Of a stretch of DNA of 24,477 nucleotides, positions 20,962 to 24,477 are shown piece after piece; within the stretch, counting starts at the first letter, position 1; each line of letters starts with the position of its first letter. Below the pieces are notes generated by a model. It was not told the DNA's origin, did no database searches, and saw only the letters and a program-made list of their open reading frames with translations. Source of the stretch: Rubrimonas sp036735545 (lineage in GTDB: Bacteria; Pseudomonadota; Alphaproteobacteria; Rhodobacterales; Rhodobacteraceae); NCBI GenBank assembly GCA_036735545.1, contig DAINOD010000042.1, positions 1-24,477 on the forward strand, given 5' to 3'. The position numbers were made by a program, and so were the translations under genes.

Positions 20962-23811
20962 ATGACGCTCCGGTTGCGCGGCGGTCCCGACCGCCCCGCG
21001 CTGTCCTTCCGCTTCGAGGGGCGCGAGATCGCGGCGCGCGAGGGCGACACGCTGGCCGCCGCGCTGACCGCGGCGGGGGAACTCTCGCTGATGGAGGGTC
21101 GCGACGGGCGGCCGGCGGGTGTCTTCTGCGGCATCGGGCTCTGCTGGCGCTGCCTTGTCGACGTCGACGGCCGGCAGGGCGAACGCGCCTGCATGACGAG
21201 GGCCGTCGCCGGGTGCGACATGCGTCGCCACCGCGACGGCGCGCCCGCGCCCGCGCCGGCGCGTCTGGCGCCCATGCCGCAGGGCGAGACGCCGCGCCAC
21301 GCATGCGACGTCGCCGTGGTCGGCGGCGGGCCGGCCGGGGTGGCGGCGGCGCTGGCGGCGGCGCGGACAGGCCGCGCCGTGCGGCTGATCGACGAGCGCG
21401 CCGCGCCCGGAGGGCAGTATTTCAAGCCGCAGATCGGCCGTCGCGACGCGCAGGGTCGGGCCGGCGAGGCGCTGCGCGCCGAACTCGCCGCGTCCGCGGC
21501 GACCGTCATGACCGGCGCGACCGTCTGGACCGCCGAGCGTGTCGAGGGCGGCTTCCGGCTGGGCCTGATCGGCCCCGACGGCGCAGCGACGCTGCAGGCG
21601 CCCGCGCTGATCCTCGCCCTTGGCGCCTACGAACGCGCGCCCCTGATCCCCGGCGCGGCGCTGCCCGGCGTCATGACCGTGGGCGCCGGCCAGACGCTGG
21701 TTCGCGCCGGCGGCGTCGCGCCGGGACGGCGGACGCTGATCGCCTGCGAGGGACCGCTGGGCCTGCACCTCGCCGCCGAACTGGTCGCAGGCGGCCTGCC
21801 GCCCGTGGCGGTGCTGGAGCGCGCCCGTCCGTTCTCGCGCCCCGGCCGGGCCGCGCGCGCCGCCCTCGCCGGCCCGGCGCTGGCGCTGCGCGCCGCAGGC
21901 TATCGCGCGAGGCTGCTCGCCGCCGGCGTTCCCGTGCTGGAGGGCTGGGAGTTGACCGCGCTGGAGGGCTGCGCCCGTGTCGAGACCGCCGTCGCCGCGC
22001 CGGTCGGCGGCGGCCCCGCGCGCCGCTTCGCCGTGGACGCCGTGTGCCTGAACGAGGGGTTTCCGGCCCAGACCGACCTCGCGGCCCTGCTCGGCGTCCC
22101 GATGGCCGACGGGCCGCACGGGCCCGTTCCGGCGCGGCTGTCGGGCGACGGCCTGTGGATCGTCGGCGACGGCGCGGGTCTCGGCGGCGCCGAGGCGGCG
22201 CTGGCCGCCGGCGCGCTGGCGGGGGCGGAGGCCGCCGGCGCCCCGCCGCCGCCCGGCGCGGCGGCCCGGCTGGCGCGCGCCCGGGCCTTCCAGCGGTCGC
22301 TCTGGGCGCTCTACGCCGCCCCGCCGCGGGCGGCGGCGCCGGACGATGCGGCGCTCTGCCGATGCGAGGGCGTCGGCGTCGGCGCCGTGCGCAGCGCCAT
22401 CGCGGCCGGCGCCCGCGACGTCGGCGCGGTCAAGCGCGCCACCCGTCTGGGCATGGGCCGCTGCCAGGGCCGCAACTGCGCCGCCGCCGCCGCGCGACTG
22501 CTGGCCGAGGCTGGACTGCCGCAGCCGCCCGGTCGGCTCATGGCGCCGCAGTCGCCCGCCCGCCCGGTCCCGGCCGCGGCGCTGGCGCGGGAGAAGCCGG
22601 AATGGGCCGGCCACCGCCGCGCCGAGCCGCTCGCGCGGCCGGCGGAGGATCCCGGCCCGCCCCCGCCGCCGCGCGCCGACATCGCCATCGTCGGCGGCGG
22701 CGTCATGGGGTTGGCGGCGGCGCTGCGGGCGGCGGACATGGGCCTGCACGTCGTGCTGCTGGAGCGTGGCGCGCTGCACGCCGAGGCCTCGGGCGGCAAC
22801 GCCGGCAGCCTGCACCTGCAACTTCTGTCCTTCGACTTCGGAGAGAAGGCGCTGGACCGCGGCGCCGCGCTGCTCGACACCCTGCCGCTCCAGCGCGACT
22901 CGGTCGCGCTTTGGGCGGAGCTGGAGCGCGAGCTGGGCGGCGACTTCGGCATCGCGCGCACGGGCGGGTTGATGCTGGCCGAGGACCCCGCGCAAATCGC
23001 CTTTCTCGAACGCAAGGCCGCCGCCGAGCGGTCGGTGGGCATCGACGTGCGCGTGATCGGCCCGGCCGAGATCGCGGCCATCGCCCCGTCCGTCGCCGAC
23101 CGCTTCGTCGCCGCAGCCTGGGCGCCCGACGAGGGCAAGATCGACCCGCTCGCCGCCGGCGTGGCGCTGGCATCCGCCGCCCGCGCGCGCGGCGCGACGC
23201 TTCTGGAGGGCGCGACGGTCACGGGCCTTTCGCGCGAGGGGGCCGATTATGTGGTGAGCACGCCCGCGGGCGCGCTGCGCGCGCCGCGGCTGGTGCTCGC
23301 CGCCGGGGGCTGGACGGCGCGGCTCGCGGCGATGCTGGGCGTGCGGCTGCCGGTCAGCGGCGCGCCCCTGCAGATGGTGGTGACGGAATGCGCGCCGCCG
23401 CTGGCGCCGTGCCTGCTGGCCCATGCAGGCCGGCGGCTGACCATGAAGCAGGCGGCGGCCGGCAACCTGATCATCGGCGGCGCCTGGACCGCCGCGACCC
23501 ACCCCGCCACGGGGCGCACGCGCGTCATCCCCGAGAGCCTGGAGGGCAACCTCTGGGCCGCCGAGCGGGTGCTGCCGGCGGTCGCGGGCCTGCGCGTGAT
23601 CCGCGCCTGGGCGGCGATGAACGTGGACATCGACGGCGCGCCGCTGATCGGGCCCCTCCCCGGCCTGCCCGGCGCAGTGGCGGTCGCCAGCGCCAACGGC
23701 TACACGCTGGGCCCGCTTCTGGGCCGCGCCGCCGCCGAGATCGCCGTAGAGGGTCGCGCGCCCCAGACGCTGGCCCGCTTCGCCCCTGACCGCTTCGCGG
23801 CGACGGTCTAG
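20962..23811 (+). CDS. HcnA-HcnB-HcnC-type three-domain fusion dehydrogenase (2Fe-2S / FAD / BFD cluster / FAD oxidase)
   Basis: A 949-residue single chain. Residues 1-105 form an HcnA/OoxA-like ferredoxin domain with C56, C61, C64 and C77 (Cx4Cx2Cx12C). Residues 113-510 match HcnB: GGGPAG (121-126) for FAD, followed by a BFD-like cluster site with C466, C468, C501 and C506 (CxC and Cx4C). A Pro/Ala-rich linker (about 510-570) leads to a DAO-fold HcnC-like oxidase (572-949) with GGGVMG at 578-583 and SGGNAGSLH. In known systems (hydrogen cyanide synthase, opine oxidase, D-hydroxyproline dehydrogenase) these are separate subunits in the same order. It probably oxidises an amino or imino acid and passes electrons internally to the respiratory chain. 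It begins 10 bp after the DapA-family gene and is last in the operon. I found no stop or frame break at the domain junctions. Cyanide formation is not implied. Confidence 0.87.
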   Translation: MTLRLRGGPDRPALSFRFEGREIAAREGDTLAAALTAAGELSLMEGRDGRPAGVFCGIGLCWRCLVDVDGRQGERACMTRAVAGCDMRRHRDGAPAPAPARLAPMPQGETPRHACDVAVVGGGPAGVAAALAAARTGRAVRLIDERAAPGGQYFKPQIGRRDAQGRAGEALRAELAASAATVMTGATVWTAERVEGGFRLGLIGPDGAATLQAPALILALGAYERAPLIPGAALPGVMTVGAGQTLVRAGGVAPGRRTLIACEGPLGLHLAAELVAGGLPPVAVLERARPFSRPGRAARAALAGPALALRAAGYRARLLAAGVPVLEGWELTALEGCARVETAVAAPVGGGPARRFAVDAVCLNEGFPAQTDLAALLGVPMADGPHGPVPARLSGDGLWIVGDGAGLGGAEAALAAGALAGAEAAGAPPPPGAAARLARARAFQRSLWALYAAPPRAAAPDDAALCRCEGVGVGAVRSAIAAGARDVGAVKRATRLGMGRCQGRNCAAAAARLLAEAGLPQPPGRLMAPQSPARPVPAAALAREKPEWAGHRRAEPLARPAEDPGPPPPPRADIAIVGGGVMGLAAALRAADMGLHVVLLERGALHAEASGGNAGSLHLQLLSFDFGEKALDRGAALLDTLPLQRDSVALWAELERELGGDFGIARTGGLMLAEDPAQIAFLERKAAAERSVGIDVRVIGPAEIAAIAPSVADRFVAAAWAPDEGKIDPLAAGVALASAARARGATLLEGATVTGLSREGADYVVSTPAGALRAPRLVLAAGGWTARLAAMLGVRLPVSGAPLQMVVTECAPPLAPCLLAHAGRRLTMKQAAAGNLIIGGAWTAATHPATGRTRVIPESLEGNLWAAERVLPAVAGLRVIRAWAAMNVDIDGAPLIGPLPGLPGAVAVASANGYTLGPLLGRAAAEIAVEGRAPQTLARFAPDRFAATV

Positions 23812-23841
23812 GGCGAAACGCGGTCAGCCAAAGCAGCCCGA

Positions 23842-24312
23842 CTAGGCCGGGATCACCCGCGCGCGCTGGCCCTGCCCGGTCTGCACGAACACCGCCGCGC
23901 CGACCGGCAGCGGCTGGGCGTCGGCCTGCACCACCGTCACCAGCCGCCCGAAGGACAGCCGCACGACATATTCGACCGCGCTCTGGCGGCCCAGCTGCTG
24001 CTGCGCCGCCGCGCCGACCGCTGCCCCGGCGATGGCGCCGGCGCCGGTCGCCACCGTGCGCCCGAAGCCGCCGCCGATGCGCGAGCCGGCGACGCCGCCC
24101 GCCAGCCCGCCGACACCTGCGCCGATCAGGTTGTCCTGCAGGCGGTCGCCCTCCTGCACCTGGACCATGCGCACGCTCTCGATCACGCCGCGCTCGGTGG
24201 CGACGGCGCCGCCGATCTGACTGGAATCCACCGTGGACCCGCCGATCTCGCGGGCGCAGCCGCCCAGCGCGAGCGCGGCGGCGAGGATGACGGCGACGGA
24301 ACGCAAGGTCAT
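23842..24312 (-). CDS. Glycine-zipper outer-membrane lipoprotein (17 kDa antigen/SlyB-like)
   Basis: A 156-residue protein with a lipoprotein signal, MTLRSVAVILAAALALGGC, and lipidated Cys19. Residues about 62-107 form a glycine zipper (IGAGVGGLAGGVAGSRIGGG and GAGAIAGAAVGAA) that can pack as a membrane-associated hairpin. The C-terminal part resembles the SlyB/17 kDa surface-antigen beta domain (VVRLSFGRLVTVVQ, ending QRARVIPA). ATG 24312 has AGGGAGGG 6 nt upstream on the minus strand. Such proteins are thought to be structural or stress-related in the cell envelope. It is convergent with the dehydrogenase operon (30-bp gap) and divergent from the ABC-F gene, and has no evident tie to the catabolic genes. 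Confidence 0.88.
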   Translation of the reverse strand: MTLRSVAVILAAALALGGCAREIGGSTVDSSQIGGAVATERGVIESVRMVQVQEGDRLQDNLIGAGVGGLAGGVAGSRIGGGFGRTVATGAGAIAGAAVGAAAQQQLGRQSAVEYVVRLSFGRLVTVVQADAQPLPVGAAVFVQTGQGQRARVIPA

Positions 24313-24425
24313 GCTGGACCCTCCCTGACGATACCGAACTACGAGATACGCAATCCCCGCCGGCGCGGAAAGGCCCGAGGGCCGCCCCGGTGGACTTGGC
24401 CGTCCCCGGCTGCTAGCTCAGCGCC
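24313..24425. promoter_or_regulatory. Divergent intergenic region between lipoprotein and ABC-F genes
   Basis: This 113-bp region must hold the promoters for both genes. The minus-strand Shine-Dalgarno AGGGAGGG occupies 24319-24326. A short AT-richer stretch (about 24330-24355) is the only promoter-like part. No confident hexamers or operators are seen. Confidence 0.35.
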
Positions 24426-24477
24426 ATGCTGACGATCACCGACATGAGCTTCACGCTGGCCGGCCGGCGCCTGTTCC
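24426..24477 (+). CDS. ABC-F family ATPase, 3'-partial
   Basis: ATG 24426 opens a frame with 17 visible codons, reading MLTITDMSFTLAGRRLF before the window ends. This resembles the N-terminus of ABC-F proteins (Uup/YheS-like), soluble translation-associated ATPases with two nucleotide-binding domains. The call rests on this short stretch only; a different ABC ATPase remains possible. Confidence 0.5.
   Translation, partial: MLTITDMSFTLAGRRLF

Noticed and set aside
20542..23502. A 986-residue open frame on the minus strand opposite the DapA-like and fusion genes
   Set aside because: It is a shadow of very GC-rich coding sequence on the plus strand: composition is Arg/Ala/Gln/Gly repeats with no recognisable domain, while the plus frame has complete motifs.
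21213..23789. An 858-residue alternative plus-strand frame inside the fusion gene
   Set aside because: It is an Arg/Ala/Gly-rich low-complexity product without motifs; the real frame carries both FAD domains and both cysteine cluster sites.
14243..23811. Complete canonical trans-4-hydroxyproline pathway
   Set aside because: No hydroxyproline epimerase and no alpha-ketoglutarate-semialdehyde dehydrogenase are visible, and the extra M20-like and phosphotriesterase-like genes do not belong to it.
1..24477. tRNA/rRNA genes, CRISPR arrays, insertion sequences, integrases or phage genes
   Set aside because: Reading both strands gave no cloverleaf-like tRNA, no regularly spaced repeats, no transposase or integrase motifs and no terminal inverted repeats; the only long exact repeat is the 55-bp pair at the assembly gap.

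Overview
The window is a very GC-rich (by eye above 70% G+C), tightly packed bacterial chromosome segment with frequent 4-bp start/stop overlaps. The gene families (HrpB helicase, VanZ-like protein, glycine-zipper '17 kDa antigen' lipoprotein beside an ABC-F ATPase, many ABC uptake systems and GntR/LysR regulators) suggest an alphaproteobacterium, probably a metabolically versatile Rhodobacterales-like or Rhodospirillales-like organism. That placement is inference. I see no rRNA, tRNA, CRISPR array, insertion sequence or phage gene.

Layout. (1) 1-1837 (+): a D-2-hydroxyacid dehydrogenase cut by the window edge, overlapping an Ldh2-family dehydrogenase. This pairing resembles the SlcC/ComC pair that interconverts sulfolactate enantiomers. 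(2) 1861-4733 (+): HrpB-type DEAH helicase, then a small VanZ-like membrane protein whose reading frame runs on antisense into the next gene. (3) 4583-6819 (-): iron-dependent alcohol dehydrogenase and mandelate-racemase-type enolase-superfamily enzyme, divergent from a LysR regulator (6916-7791, +). (4) 7927-14241 (+): a complete Dpp/Opp-type peptide ABC transporter (binding protein, two permeases, two ATPases) with an overlapping N-formylglutamate amidohydrolase-like gene at its end. (5) 14243-23811: a GntR/FCD regulator (-) divergent from a seven-gene catabolic operon (+): aberrant M20 amidohydrolase-like protein, polar amino-acid ABC transporter (binding protein, permease, ATPase), phosphotriesterase-like metal hydrolase, DapA-family lyase, and a 949-residue fusion of the three parts normally encoded as HcnA/HcnB/HcnC-type subunits. 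(6) 23842-24477: a glycine-zipper lipoprotein (-) and the first codons of an ABC-F ATPase (+).

How the genes fit together. Region 5 is the most interesting. A GntR/FCD regulator, amino-acid transporter, DapA-family enzyme and Hcn/Oox/Lhp-type dehydrogenase recall hydroxyproline or opine catabolism. The usual epimerase and alpha-ketoglutarate-semialdehyde dehydrogenase are absent, while an M20-like and a phosphotriesterase-like protein are present. I infer a variant pathway for an amino or imino acid, perhaps N-substituted or lactam-type; the substrate cannot be read from sequence.

Sequence quality: a 100-N gap (17393-17492) is flanked by an exact 55-bp direct repeat. It looks like an unmerged contig overlap rather than missing sequence, so the permease at 17514 is probably complete.
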